A program made the position numbers and the translations under genes. The notes under the pieces were generated by a model. The model was not told the DNA's origin, ran no database searches, and worked only from the letters and a program-made list of their open reading frames with translations. From assembly GCA_027406905.1 (NCBI GenBank), contig DAHZHT010000012.1, positions 1 to 53,378 of the forward strand: a stretch of 53,378 bases of DNA, written 5' to 3'. Shown piece after piece: positions 17,405-26,173 of this stretch; position 1 is the first letter of the stretch; every line of letters begins with the position of its first letter. This DNA comes from Elusimicrobiota bacterium (lineage in GTDB: Bacteria > Elusimicrobiota > Elusimicrobia > UBA1565 > UBA9628).

Positions 17405-19540
17405 TTAGATTGGGGCAGGAACCTTCTCAAAAGTATTGGAATAAAATTTCTCCACGTATTCTTTGACCATTCTCTGGGCGGAAAAGCGCGGAGCGGAGGT
17501 GCGGATAGCTTCTTTCATCACTTTAACCCATCCATGCGGGATAGCATCCGCGCCGAAATCATAGAAAAGCGGAATAATCTGGGATTCAAGCGCGTGATAG
17601 ATTTTAGCGGCTTCTTCCGCGTTTCTGTCCGATGATTCTTTCCCAATTCCCTCAATCCCCCAACCATTGGTTCCCGTGAAGCCTTCTTCCCACCAACCAT
17701 CTAGGATGCTGAGATTCGGGACCCCGTTTGAGGCCGCTTTCTGTCCGCTGGTCCCGCAGGCTTCCAGAGGTGGAACTGGGTTGTTAAGCCAAAGATCGCA
17801 GCCCTGCACCAAATAGCGGGCCAGCTGCATATCATAGTCTTCGACAAAGGAGATATGCCCGGCTAAAGCGGGATCCTTGGCGATGCGAAATATTTTTTGA
17901 ATGAGGCCTTTCCCGTTGTCATCTGCGGGATGAGCTTTTCCCGCGAAGATAAATTGCACGGGGCGGGCGGAATCAAGGATGATTTTCTTAAGACGCTCAA
18001 TATCGTGGAAAACAAGGTCCGCTCTTTTGTAGGTCGCAAACCTTCGCGCAAAGCCGATGGTCAGTATGTCCCGGTCGAGTAGCGCGCCTTGGGCTAAAAT
18101 TTGGCCCGACTCCGCCCCTTCCTGCCAACGGGATTTAAGCCGGTGCCCGAGAATGCTGAGAAGTCTTCCCTTGGCTTTGAGATGGGCCTGCCAGATTTCA
18201 TGATCCGGAATATTATCGATGCCTTCCCAAAACCCGGGGTTGTCTTGGGCCTTGACCCAATGAATGCCGAGACGTTTGTTGAAGAGGTCTTGAAGATCGG
18301 ATTGAACCCAGAATCCGAGATGGACCCCATTGGTGATATAGTCAATCGGAACTTCATGAAGCGGTTTCTCAGGCCACAATTTATGCCACATTTCTTGGGA
18401 AACCTCGCCGTGCCTTTTGCTGACCGCGTTCTTTTTTCCCGCCAGCTTTAAAGCCAAGGCGGTCATGTTCCAGCCAGCTTCATTGGGCGAATGGCCCAAA
18501 TCTAGGAACTGTTCTTGAGACAGCTTTAATTCCGCGAGATAGTGTTGAAAGAAAGGCATTAAAAGCTGAGCTTCAAAGACGTCATGGCCGGCGGGAACAG
18601 GGGTGTGGGTCGTAAAGAGAGTTTCTTGGGCGGTCTCGTTTTTGGCGTCTTCCAAAGATAAGCCCGCGGCAATTTTTTCTCGCAAAAGCTCTAAAAATAA
18701 GAAGGCCGCGTGTCCTTCATTGGCATGGAAAAATGTCGCCGGAATTCCCAGAAATCTTAACAGCCTTAAGCCGCCGATTCCCAGAACAATTTCCTGTCGA
18801 AGGCGCATGCTGTGATCTCCGCCGTAAAGTTGGGTCGTGATCTCCCGGTCCGAGGGAGAATTTCCTTCGACATTGGTGTCCATTAAATAGAGGGAAACTC
18901 GCCCGATATGAACTAACCAGACCGCGATTTTAAGCTGCCAAGAGCCGAACGAAAAATCAAAAATGACGCGCTCTCCATTTGGGCGGCATAAGGGCAAAAT
19001 CGGGGCATAGTCCCAGTTGAGATCGTGATAGATGTTCTGCTGCCATCCATCCGGGCCGAGTCTCTGGGTGACGTAGCCTTTTGGATACATAAAACCCACT
19101 CCCACCAAGGGCAAATCGAGATCGGAGGCTGATTTGAGATGATCTCCGGCCAGAACTCCCAAGCCTCCGGAATAGAGGGGCAAGGAAGCGTGAAGGCCAA
19201 ATTCCGCCGAAAAATAAGCGACAGCCCGGTTTTTGGCTTCTTTACCAAATCTCCGTTCAAACCAGGTGTCCGAGCAACTGGTGTCGTGGTCAAAAGCGTC
19301 GACTACCTGATCATAATGAGCCAAAAATCGCGGATCTTTGGCCAATCGAGACAGTTTTTCTGTTGAACGATATAGGAGTAAAACGGGATTATGGCTGGAA
19401 GATTCCCATAAAATGGGGTCTATATCCCTAAAAAGAAAGCGCGCTTCGTGGTGCCAAGACCACCATAGATTATAGGCGAGATCTTTGAGTCTGGAAAGTC
19501 GCTCTGGGAGCGCTAATTCTTTATGATTTTCGGGATTCAT
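17405..19540 (-). CDS. glgP: Alpha-glucan (glycogen) phosphorylase, short GT35 type
   Basis: This 711-residue GT35 phosphorylase is of the shorter type common in bacteria and archaea (TIGR02094-like), not the roughly 800-residue E. coli MalP/GlgP type. It has the N-terminal domain with LAYNLWWSWHHEA and YFSAEFG, an internal FHANEGHAAF, and the pyridoxal phosphate lysine K601 in GTSGQKAA. It releases glucose-1-phosphate from glycogen-like glucan. It lies between ornithine aminotransferase (23 nt upstream) and RNase D (0 nt downstream), so it is part of a transcription unit mixing storage-carbon and amino acid metabolism. No damage is visible. Confidence 0.93.
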   Translation of the reverse strand: MNPENHKELALPERLSRLKDLAYNLWWSWHHEARFLFRDIDPILWESSSHNPVLLLYRSTEKLSRLAKDPRFLAHYDQVVDAFDHDTSCSDTWFERRFGKEAKNRAVAYFSAEFGLHASLPLYSGGLGVLAGDHLKSASDLDLPLVGVGFMYPKGYVTQRLGPDGWQQNIYHDLNWDYAPILPLCRPNGERVIFDFSFGSWQLKIAVWLVHIGRVSLYLMDTNVEGNSPSDREITTQLYGGDHSMRLRQEIVLGIGGLRLLRFLGIPATFFHANEGHAAFLFLELLREKIAAGLSLEDAKNETAQETLFTTHTPVPAGHDVFEAQLLMPFFQHYLAELKLSQEQFLDLGHSPNEAGWNMTALALKLAGKKNAVSKRHGEVSQEMWHKLWPEKPLHEVPIDYITNGVHLGFWVQSDLQDLFNKRLGIHWVKAQDNPGFWEGIDNIPDHEIWQAHLKAKGRLLSILGHRLKSRWQEGAESGQILAQGALLDRDILTIGFARRFATYKRADLVFHDIERLKKIILDSARPVQFIFAGKAHPADDNGKGLIQKIFRIAKDPALAGHISFVEDYDMQLARYLVQGCDLWLNNPVPPLEACGTSGQKAASNGVPNLSILDGWWEEGFTGTNGWGIEGIGKESSDRNAEEAAKIYHALESQIIPLFYDFGADAIPHGWVKVMKEAIRTSAPRFSAQRMVKEYVEKFYSNTFEKVPAPI

Positions 19541-19563
19541 TAGAGAACTATTCTACAAAAATT

Positions 19564-20763
19564 TTAATAGCGCAACAGGGTTTTCGCGATGAGCTCGAAA
19601 GATTCCTCAATTTGGGATTTTGTGATGATCAATGGGGGGGCGAAACGGATGGTTCTTTCGTGGGTTTCTTTGGCGAGGATTCCATTTTGGGCTAGGGATT
19701 CGCAGACCGGGCGGGCCGGTATTTTGAGCTCAACTCCGATTAAAAGCCCCTTTCCCCGAATCTCCTGAATCAAATCTGATTTAAGGGTTTTTAGAAGGGT
19801 TTTGAAGTATTCTCCGCTTAAAGCCGCTTTCTGAGAGAGCTTCTCTTGGACAATGACTTGGAGGGCTGACAACCCAATGGCCGAGGCTAGGGGGTTTCCG
19901 CCAAAGGTGCTGCCGTGCTTTCCCGCAGTGAGCAAATCCATGACTTCTCTTTGGGCGGCGACTGCGGAGATTGGATAAAGGCCGCCGGAGAGGGCTTTGC
20001 CTAAAATAATGAGGTCAGGGAAAACGCCCTCATGATCGCAACAAAAAAGTTTTCCCGTTCGACCCAGGCCCGTCTGTATTTCATCAGCGCACATGAGGAT
20101 GTTCTTTCGTGTGCATATCTCCCGAACTTTTTTGAGATAGCCTTGCGGTGGAATTAAGACCCCAGCTTCTCCTTGAATCGGTTCAAAAAGAAATCCGCAG
20201 GTGTTGGGAGTGATGGCCGATTCAAGAGCCTCTGCCGAGCCGTATTCAATTTCGACAAATCCCGGGGTCTTGGGGCCAAAGCCCGAATAGGAAGCGGGGT
20301 CAGAGGAGAATCCTACAATTGTGGTCGTTCTCCCATGAAAGTTGTTGCGGCAGACGATGATTTCCGCTTGGTCTTGTGCAATTCCTTTAACTTGATAGCC
20401 CCAAATGCGCATGGATTTTATGGCGGTCTCAACCGCTTCGGCGCCGGAGTTCATTAAAATCGCTTTATCTTGTCTCGTCAAACGGCATATTTCTTTTAGC
20501 AGTGGGCCCATTAATGTATTGTGGAAGGCGCGAGAGGTTAGGCTTAGGCGCGATATCTGGGATTTTGCCGCCGCGACAATTTTGGGATGATTGTGTCCTT
20601 GGTTGAGCGCCGAATAGGCAGAGAGCATGTCAAAATACCGCTTTCCATTGACGTCCCAAACATAAGGCCCTTTGCCTTTTTTGAGAACGATGGGCAATGG
20701 GTGATAATTCGGCGCTCCGTAACGGCGGTCGAGGGAGATAAAGCGTTTCGTAATTCGGTCCAT
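19564..20763 (-). CDS. rocD: Ornithine aminotransferase (class III PLP enzyme)
   Basis: This 399-residue class III aminotransferase matches the RocD/OAT type: RRYGAPNYHPLP at the N-terminus, SGAEAVETAIK, NNFHGRT, EPIQGEAGV, ADEIQTGLGRTG and the PLP lysine K256 in LGKALSGG. The enzyme converts ornithine and 2-oxoglutarate to glutamate semialdehyde and glutamate. Length is normal. Acetylornithine aminotransferase is a less likely alternative because the NYHPLP and FNDxxA-like features point to OAT. It begins 10 nt after the stop of the membrane-anchored unknown gene. Confidence 0.92.
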   Translation of the reverse strand: MDRITKRFISLDRRYGAPNYHPLPIVLKKGKGPYVWDVNGKRYFDMLSAYSALNQGHNHPKIVAAAKSQISRLSLTSRAFHNTLMGPLLKEICRLTRQDKAILMNSGAEAVETAIKSMRIWGYQVKGIAQDQAEIIVCRNNFHGRTTTIVGFSSDPASYSGFGPKTPGFVEIEYGSAEALESAITPNTCGFLFEPIQGEAGVLIPPQGYLKKVREICTRKNILMCADEIQTGLGRTGKLFCCDHEGVFPDLIILGKALSGGLYPISAVAAQREVMDLLTAGKHGSTFGGNPLASAIGLSALQVIVQEKLSQKAALSGEYFKTLLKTLKSDLIQEIRGKGLLIGVELKIPARPVCESLAQNGILAKETHERTIRFAPPLIITKSQIEESFELIAKTLLRY

Positions 20764-20773
20764 CGATAGAGGG

Positions 20774-21571
20774 CTATTGCCCGTTTCCTTGAGCTTGAGG
20801 GAGAATGTTTTGAATCTGCTGCATTTGGGCGTTGACCGAATTCATGATTGTTTTTTGGTCTACTTGAGGCGATTGCCCACCCAGAGAGTTGAATAGACCT
20901 GGGGGGAGTCCCAAGGCTTGAGAGACGTTAGAGGCGACGCCCTTGACGATATTGTCTTTGCTGAGCACCCCCATTCCCACGGACATAAATTGAGGGGGAG
21001 CTTGATGTATGGCGTCTTGAGCGAATTGGCGGATTTCTGGACGCTTGGCGTATTTCTTGACCAGTTTTCCGAAATTTTTAGAAGCGGATAAGCCTTTCAA
21101 AAAGGCGATGGGGTCATGGTTTTTCATGTAATCGTCATTTAATTTTTTAAGATCAGGATAACGCATCCAATCGCGCCCGTATTGTCGAATGCCGGGATAG
21201 CGTTGGGTATAAGCCATGGCGAGGGCTTGAACCTTTCCCTCATTGGCGCGGCAAAGAGCGGTAAATTGCGCGGCTAAGTTATCGGCGGCGGTCGGCTTTG
21301 ATTTTGAAGCGCTAAAAAGCCCGGGGATCACTCCTTTGATCATGTCGAGCCCGGTCTGTTTATATTGAGAGGCGGAAGAAGCCGGCGTTGAAGAGGCATT
21401 TGACCCAGGCGCTTGAGGTAAAGAGGTGACGTTAAATTCCGAGTTGGAAATATCGAGAGGGTGATTTTCTTTTTTTGAGTAATAAAAAATGGCCGCTCCC
21501 GCCCCGAAAAAAACAAATAACGCCAGTAGTCCTAAGAGTCCGCTGCTTTTTTTTGTCGGTTGATCTGCCAT
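20774..21571 (-). CDS. Membrane-anchored protein of unknown function
   Basis: I do not recognise this 265-residue protein. It has a charged N-terminus, one transmembrane segment (about 11-31) followed by positive charge (YYSKKENHP), a Ser/Ala/Pro-rich linker (to about 70), and a helical, Gln-rich C-terminal part with many basic and aromatic residues. The rest probably lies outside the cytoplasm if the anchor is a signal anchor, although the charges on both sides are balanced. It starts 6 nt after the response-regulator gene stop, so the two are cotranscribed. Confidence 0.68.
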   Translation of the reverse strand: MADQPTKKSSGLLGLLALFVFFGAGAAIFYYSKKENHPLDISNSEFNVTSLPQAPGSNASSTPASSASQYKQTGLDMIKGVIPGLFSASKSKPTAADNLAAQFTALCRANEGKVQALAMAYTQRYPGIRQYGRDWMRYPDLKKLNDDYMKNHDPIAFLKGLSASKNFGKLVKKYAKRPEIRQFAQDAIHQAPPQFMSVGMGVLSKDNIVKGVASNVSQALGLPPGLFNSLGGQSPQVDQKTIMNSVNAQMQQIQNILPQAQGNGQ

Positions 21572-21577
21572 TGTCTT

Positions 21578-22315
21578 TTACGCTCCATCATTTTCTTTTT
21601 CCGCGGAGATAATTCCCAGGTCGATTCCCCTGACCACCGCTTCCGTGCGGTTGGCCACTCCGAGTTTTTGGAACATATTATTGAGATGATTTTTAACGGT
21701 TTTGACGCTAAGATCTAGCTTGCCCGCGATTTCTTTGTTTGATTTTCCTCTTCCCAAAAGAGCCAGGATTTTTACTTCCATCCGGGTTAAGGCCACCAGG
21801 GGCGAGTCGATTGCGGTATTGTTGGCTTTTCTGAGGCTGTCCATTAGGCGGCTCATCACGGGTTGCGGGATCATGACATTTTTATTGGCGAAAGCCTTGA
21901 GCGCGTTGACTAGTTCATAAGAAGGAAGCATTTTAGACAGATACCCGTTGGCTCCGGCTTGAATGGCTTCCATCACGTGAGATTCGTCTTCAAAAGACGA
22001 GAGGATGAGGACATTGGTGCGGGGGCACTCCTTATGAATCTGGCGCGCGGCTTGAATCCCGTCCATATGGGGGAGTTTGATGTCGAGCAAGATGACATTG
22101 GGTTTGAGGGTCTTGACCAGCCGGAGGGCTTCTTTCCCGTCGGCGGCCTCTCCGACGACTTCGATCGTTTTTTCATCGGCGAGCATGTCTTTAATGCCTT
22201 CGCGAAAAAGAGTCTGATCGTCGGCGATGATCACTCGCACCTTCCCATTGTTTTTTGAGGCCGCGGATTTTTTCTTCTTTGAGGGTTTGGTTGCCATAAT
22301 AAGCGATTTTAACAT
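21578..22315 (-). CDS. NarL/LuxR-type response regulator
   Basis: This 245-residue two-domain regulator has a receiver domain with the acidic pair in IIADDQ and the phosphoacceptor D78 in ILLDIKLPHMDG. A LuxR-type helix-turn-helix follows (about 175-235, LTRMEVKILALLGRGKSNKEIAGKLDLSVKTVKNHL). When phosphorylated such proteins bind DNA as dimers. No histidine kinase gene is in the window. Two starts are possible: 22315, with a weak AGG 11 nt upstream, or 22297 (MATKPSKKKK), which fits a TTGACA (22337-22332) and TAAAAT (22311-22306) promoter with a long 20-nt spacer. It is the first gene of the minus-strand metabolic cluster. Confidence 0.9.
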   Translation of the reverse strand: MLKSLIMATKPSKKKKSAASKNNGKVRVIIADDQTLFREGIKDMLADEKTIEVVGEAADGKEALRLVKTLKPNVILLDIKLPHMDGIQAARQIHKECPRTNVLILSSFEDESHVMEAIQAGANGYLSKMLPSYELVNALKAFANKNVMIPQPVMSRLMDSLRKANNTAIDSPLVALTRMEVKILALLGRGKSNKEIAGKLDLSVKTVKNHLNNMFQKLGVANRTEAVVRGIDLGIISAEKENDGA

Positions 22316-22316
22316 A

Positions 22317-22374
22317 TTGAATTTGCCCTAATGTCAAAATAGTATAATGAAATTAGATTCTGGATAATTCCAGA
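22317..22374 (+). promoter_or_regulatory. htpX promoter and leader palindrome
   Basis: A perfect -10 TATAAT (22343-22348) has only a weak, widely spaced -35 (TTGAAT, 22317-22322, 20-nt spacer). Just past the expected start site lies TCTGGA-TAAT-TCCAGA (22359-22374), a perfect 6-bp inverted repeat. A strong AGGAGGT (22379-22385) precedes the htpX ATG. The palindrome could be an operator or a small leader hairpin. Confidence 0.6.
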
Positions 22375-22389
22375 TTATAGGAGGTTTCG

Positions 22390-23289
22390 ATGAAACGGGT
22401 TATTCTTTTTATTGCCGTCAATTTGTTGGTTCTTTTGGTGATTTCCTCGGTCATCAGTCTTTTGGGGCTCAAGCCATGGTTGGGAGCATATGGAATTAAC
22501 TATCAATCTCTTTTGATTATGTGCGCTCTCTTCGGCTTTGGCGGAGCCTTCATTTCGCTTCAACTATCTCGCTGGATGGCAAAAATGTCTTTGGGCGTTC
22601 AGGTTATTGATCCCCAGAACCCACGGGGAGATTTAGAGGCTCAAATTGTGGCCAAGGTTCGCGGGCTTTGTCAGCGCGCGGGGCTTGAAACTTTGCCGGA
22701 AATCGGGATATATCAAAGCCCCGAGGTTAACGCTTTTGCTACCGGCCCCAGCCGCCGTCGCGCGCTACTGGCGATTTCCAGTTCCTTACTAGAGAACATG
22801 GATTCAAGCGCGGTGGACGGAGTTATCGGCCACGAAATATCGCATATTGTCAACGGCGACATGGTGACGATGACGCTTCTTCAGGGAGTCGTCAACACCT
22901 TCGTTATTTTCCTCTCTCAGATTCTGGCCTTTGCGATCGAAAATGCGATACAGAAAAAAGAAGACGAGCGCGGCGGGCTTGGCTTTATCGCGCAGTTTCT
23001 TTTGATTAACGCCTTGGAAACGGTGTTGTTTCTCTTGGCTTCCCCCATCATCTACTGGTTTTCGCGGCGCAGAGAGTATGCCGCCGATTCTAGCTCGGCT
23101 CATTTGACCAGCCCACAGACCATGATTCACGCTCTTGAATCTTTGCAGACCACTTTGTCGGGGCAAGATAACCGGGCGCCGGCGCTTTCAACTTTTAAAA
23201 TCAACGGGCATGGCCGAGGTCTTATTGCGGCTCTTTTCGCCAGTCATCCGCCTTTGGATGCCCGAATCGAAGCGCTTAAGAGGATGTAG
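22390..23289 (+). CDS. htpX: HtpX-type membrane zinc metalloprotease (M48)
   Basis: This 299-residue M48 protease has two N-terminal membrane segments (about 4-25 and 38-60) and two more hydrophobic stretches (about 165-185 and 198-225). The zinc site is HEISH (148-152), with third ligand E229 in RREYAAD. HtpX removes misfolded membrane proteins and is usually stress induced; its active site faces the cytoplasm. A strong AGGAGGT ribosome binding site fixes the start. Its 3' end overlaps the convergent ACT-domain gene by 14 nt. Length and motifs are normal. Confidence 0.95.
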   Translation: MKRVILFIAVNLLVLLVISSVISLLGLKPWLGAYGINYQSLLIMCALFGFGGAFISLQLSRWMAKMSLGVQVIDPQNPRGDLEAQIVAKVRGLCQRAGLETLPEIGIYQSPEVNAFATGPSRRRALLAISSSLLENMDSSAVDGVIGHEISHIVNGDMVTMTLLQGVVNTFVIFLSQILAFAIENAIQKKEDERGGLGFIAQFLLINALETVLFLLASPIIYWFSRRREYAADSSSAHLTSPQTMIHALESLQTTLSGQDNRAPALSTFKINGHGRGLIAALFASHPPLDARIEALKRM

Positions 23290-23692
23290 ATTCGTCGAGG
23301 CTTTCAAGCACGCTCTTGGCCTTGGGCGTGTTTTCCGCCGCGATCAAAATACGGGTTTGATCGCCTCCGAGCGAGGTGCCATAGATCGTGGTGATATTGA
23401 CGTGATTGTCGGCCAAAGCCTTGGTAATTCTCGAGAGTTCTCCCGGCTTATCGGTGAGTTCGATAGAAAGGAGATTGGTTTCCACGCTGGCGAACCCGGC
23501 CTGGGTCAGAATCCCTGAAACATCGGTTCCTTCCGGCACCGCGACTCGGACCAATCCTGAATCATTTGAGATTTCAGAGGCGATGCCGATGAGGTTGACT
23601 CCTTGATTGGCGAAAAGCCGCGTCATGGAGGCCAAGGCTCCGGGGCGGTTGGGCATGAAGATGCTAAATTGCTTGAGGAGTTCGATTCTCAT
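23276..23692 (-). CDS. Tandem ACT-domain protein
   Basis: This 138-residue protein consists of two ACT domains (about 4-66 and 70-132), with RPGALASMTRLFANQGVNL in the first and KPGELSRITKALADNHVNI in the second. ACT domains bind amino acids and regulate metabolism; stand-alone double-ACT proteins are common but their ligand is rarely known. No catalytic domain is attached. The gene is divergent from the RDD gene (32 nt) and convergent with htpX, overlapping it by 14 nt, so it is transcribed alone. Confidence 0.85.
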   Translation of the reverse strand: MRIELLKQFSIFMPNRPGALASMTRLFANQGVNLIGIASEISNDSGLVRVAVPEGTDVSGILTQAGFASVETNLLSIELTDKPGELSRITKALADNHVNITTIYGTSLGGDQTRILIAAENTPKAKSVLESLDESTSS

Positions 23693-23724
23693 AAGTTTTA
23701 TTCTATCATAAGAGGCGATAGGTT

Positions 23725-24543
23725 ATGGAACAAGGCAGTTCTTTAGACAAGGCTCCAGCTCCGGCGACAATCAATGAGCGCTTCATCGCTTATGTTTTAG
23801 ACTTGTCTCCCTTTCTTGTGGGATGGACGCTGAGCTTGTGGGAGATGGCGCACTCTTATTCCTGGCCCCTTTTTTTGACTCCATTGAGAGTGTCTGCGCT
23901 TTGGGTATTCGTCTATGGAATCTATCAGTTTATCGGCGTCCATAAAGGGGGAACGATCGGCAAGAGATTGATGGGAATTGTAGTGGTTGACGGAAATGGC
24001 AGGCATCCGGGTCTTTTGCAGTCTCTGATTCGGGCTTTCGGACAAATACTGAGTTCGGCGTTTTTTAATTTCGGCTTTTGGTTCTCTTTTTTTCGTTTGG
24101 ATTCAAGGGCTCTTCATGATTTGATGTCGGGAACCTCGGTGATTCAACTGCGCCCGAAAAGCCGGGTAGAATCGAACACGCTTTTTATCGCGGCGATCAG
24201 CGTTCTTGTTTTTGTCTACGGATTTCTGATTCACGGGCTCATCTCATCTTCAGGCGCCGGCAATCGGCAAAAACTAAAGAGATCGGCTGATGCCCTTTAT
24301 CTGCTCGCTAAAATCGAAGACGATTACAAAGCCCGGCATGGAACTTATACGGATTCTTTGGCGGATTTAGCGCTCGCTTCCGGCAATGCCGACGAGTTTA
24401 GAGCCGCTTTGCGGCGAATGTTTAACCCCGATCTTTTTGAGATGCGCGCGGGAGCCAATGCCTATTGGATTTCCGCGGTCTGTTTGGACCAAAGGCATAC
24501 GCGTTTGATTGTGGAAGGTCCTCCGCCGAGGGTTCATCGCTAA
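23725..24543 (+). CDS. RDD-family membrane protein with a pseudopilin-like C-terminal domain
   Basis: This is a 272-residue protein. The first 140 residues form an RDD domain: INERFIAYVLD (R), GGTIGKRLMGIVVVD, and SRALHDLMSGT (D), with three membrane segments. A fourth segment (about 150-170) leads to a soluble C-terminal region (180-272). That region contains LAKIEDDYKARHGTYTDSLADL, which resembles the helix-plus-short-sheet pattern of type II secretion pseudopilins. RDD proteins have been linked to ion exchange, but most are uncharacterised. Its TAA overlaps the start of the epimerase gene, so the two are coupled. Confidence 0.8.
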   Translation: MEQGSSLDKAPAPATINERFIAYVLDLSPFLVGWTLSLWEMAHSYSWPLFLTPLRVSALWVFVYGIYQFIGVHKGGTIGKRLMGIVVVDGNGRHPGLLQSLIRAFGQILSSAFFNFGFWFSFFRLDSRALHDLMSGTSVIQLRPKSRVESNTLFIAAISVLVFVYGFLIHGLISSSGAGNRQKLKRSADALYLLAKIEDDYKARHGTYTDSLADLALASGNADEFRAALRRMFNPDLFEMRAGANAYWISAVCLDQRHTRLIVEGPPPRVHR

Positions 24544-25439
24544 TGAAGTTGGTTATTGCCGGCGGGACGGGATTTGTTGGAGAACGTTTGCGAGAGGCGG
24601 CGATCTCTAAAGGCCATGAGGTCGTGATCTTGTCCCGCCGTTCTCAGCGGGGTTTTCCTACGGTCGTTTGGGACGCGAAAAGTTCGGGAGAATGGCAATC
24701 CGCCCTTGAAAAGGCGGAGGCCGTCATTAATTTGTGCGGAACATCCATCGTCGAAGGGCGTTGGAACATGCGCCGGAAAAAAGAAATTTACGATAGCCGA
24801 ATTCTTTCCACTCGCGCCTTGGTCGCGGCCCTTTCCCAGGCGAAAGAAAAACCCAAGGTTCTTGTCAACGCCTCGGCAATTGGGTTTTATGGAGATCGGG
24901 CCGAGGAAGAGCTTGATGAATCTTCAAGGCCGGGCGACGATTTCTTGGCGAAACTTTGCGTTGATTGGGAACGCGAGGCCTTGATGGCCCAAAGCCTTGG
25001 CGTTCGCGCGGTTTGTCTTCGCATTGGGATGGTGTTGTCAAAGGACGGCGGCGCCTTGGGGCGCATGGCATTTCCCTTTCGCTTGGGCTTGGGCGGGCGT
25101 TTGGGAAGCGGACGGCAATGGATGAGTTGGATTGCCATTGAAGATCTTCTGGAGATGATATTCTCTCTAGTTAATTCCGAGCTTTTGGGGCCCGTCAACG
25201 CGGTTTCTCCCGTCCCTGTTCGCAATAGCGATTTTGCGTTGGCTCTTTCTCAAACCCTTCAAAGGCCGGCGTGGATTACGGTTCCGAAATGGGCTTTAAA
25301 CTGCGCCTTGGGCGAAGTTTCTTCTGTGGTTTTATCCAGCCAGAGGGCTTTCCCTAAAAAAATTGCGGGCTCGGGCTTTAAATTTCAGTTTGAAGATTTA
25401 CCCTCCGCGCTCAATTTTTACCTAAGGCCTCGTAAATAA
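24543..25439 (+). CDS. TIGR01777-family NAD(P)-binding epimerase/dehydratase (YfcH-like)
   Basis: This 298-residue SDR-fold protein starts with the dinucleotide-binding motif GGTGFVG and has the TIGR01777 signatures LCGTSIVEGRW, SRILSTRALV, ASAIGFYGDR and WISIEDL-like WIAIEDL. It ends with a small domain typical of the family (VPKWALNCALGE). The physiological reaction of YfcH-like proteins is not established. The ATG at 24543 uses the last base of the RDD gene's TAA; a longer reading from 24465 lies inside that gene and is rejected. Confidence 0.9.
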   Translation: MKLVIAGGTGFVGERLREAAISKGHEVVILSRRSQRGFPTVVWDAKSSGEWQSALEKAEAVINLCGTSIVEGRWNMRRKKEIYDSRILSTRALVAALSQAKEKPKVLVNASAIGFYGDRAEEELDESSRPGDDFLAKLCVDWEREALMAQSLGVRAVCLRIGMVLSKDGGALGRMAFPFRLGLGGRLGSGRQWMSWIAIEDLLEMIFSLVNSELLGPVNAVSPVPVRNSDFALALSQTLQRPAWITVPKWALNCALGEVSSVVLSSQRAFPKKIAGSGFKFQFEDLPSALNFYLRPRK

Positions 25440-25485
25440 ATAATATGACCATTTGGGCGCTCCCATCTTGGAAAGAGAAATTTTT

Positions 25486-25887
25486 TTACCAGGATTCTAC
25501 TTTAAGGCCGGGGACGCGCTTGAACTCGCGCGCATTGCGCGTGATGAGGGAATGCCCGAAGGCCACGCAAGAAGCCGCGAGCCACAGATCATGCGCTCCG
25601 ATGGGAGAGCCCTTTGAGTTAAGCGCGGCCCAAAGCTGGGCGTGCGCGCGCGCCGCCGGCAAACCGATGGGGAGAATGGGGAAATTTTCCAAAACCCACT
25701 CCACGAAGGCGCTTCGGCGCGCCCGGATTTTCGCGTCCTCGGCCCTCCAAACGCCGTGCAAAAGCTCGCTGGCGGTGATGGCGGAAATAAAAAATTCTTC
25801 TTCCCCGCGGTCCTTGATTTTCGCGGCGACGTCTAAAAGCCCGCGTTCCGCCGCGATGAGAACGTCCGAGTCTATCAGGACTCCCAT
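25486..25887 (-). CDS. PIN-domain toxin (VapC-like ribonuclease)
   Basis: This 133-residue PIN-domain protein has the acidic residues of the family: D6 (LIDSDVL), E41 (TASELLHG) and D100 (GAHDLWLAA), with N118 in TRNAREF at the fourth position, a common variant. VapC toxins are Mg2+-dependent RNases that cut tRNA or rRNA when not bound by their antitoxin. Its start overlaps the antitoxin gene by 13 nt, the usual arrangement. Confidence 0.9.
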   Translation of the reverse strand: MGVLIDSDVLIAAERGLLDVAAKIKDRGEEEFFISAITASELLHGVWRAEDAKIRARRSAFVEWVLENFPILPIGLPAARAHAQLWAALNSKGSPIGAHDLWLAASCVAFGHSLITRNAREFKRVPGLKVESW

Positions 25888-26147
25888 GCGTCCCGCGCCT
25901 TTTTTCGGTTGAGGGATTTTTTCGCGGCTTTTAATTCGCGCTCGAAATCTTCCGCCTCGTCTTTGGAGAGGCGCGGGGCCGCCTTAAAAAGCGCGGGCAA
26001 ATCCGTCAGTCTTCGCCCCCTCGGCGCGGGATGAAGCTCCGCGATGATTTTCTTGCCCCTGACCAATAAAAAGCTCTCTCCCGCGTAGGACACGCGGTTA
26101 AGATAGTTCGAGAAATTTCTCGACATCTCCGTCGCCGTAACGTTCAT
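25875..26147 (-). CDS. Phd/YefM-type antitoxin
   Basis: This 90-residue protein has an N-terminal Phd/YefM-type DNA-binding fold (TATEMSRNFSNYLNRVSYAGESFLLVRGKKIIAEL) and a charged C-terminal tail that would wrap the toxin. It is expected to neutralise the PIN toxin encoded just downstream and to repress its own promoter, where a 15-bp palindrome is present. A GGAGG ribosome binding site precedes the ATG. Pairing of this antitoxin type with PIN toxins is common. Confidence 0.88.
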   Translation of the reverse strand: MNVTATEMSRNFSNYLNRVSYAGESFLLVRGKKIIAELHPAPRGRRLTDLPALFKAAPRLSKDEAEDFERELKAAKKSLNRKKARDAWES

Positions 26148-26173
26148 GAAGCCTCCAGGACAATCGTACTCTC

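Noticed and set aside
25445..25912. Open frame of 155 codons on the plus strand
   Set aside because: It is the reverse reading of the PIN toxin gene, which has the full family motif set and an antitoxin partner.
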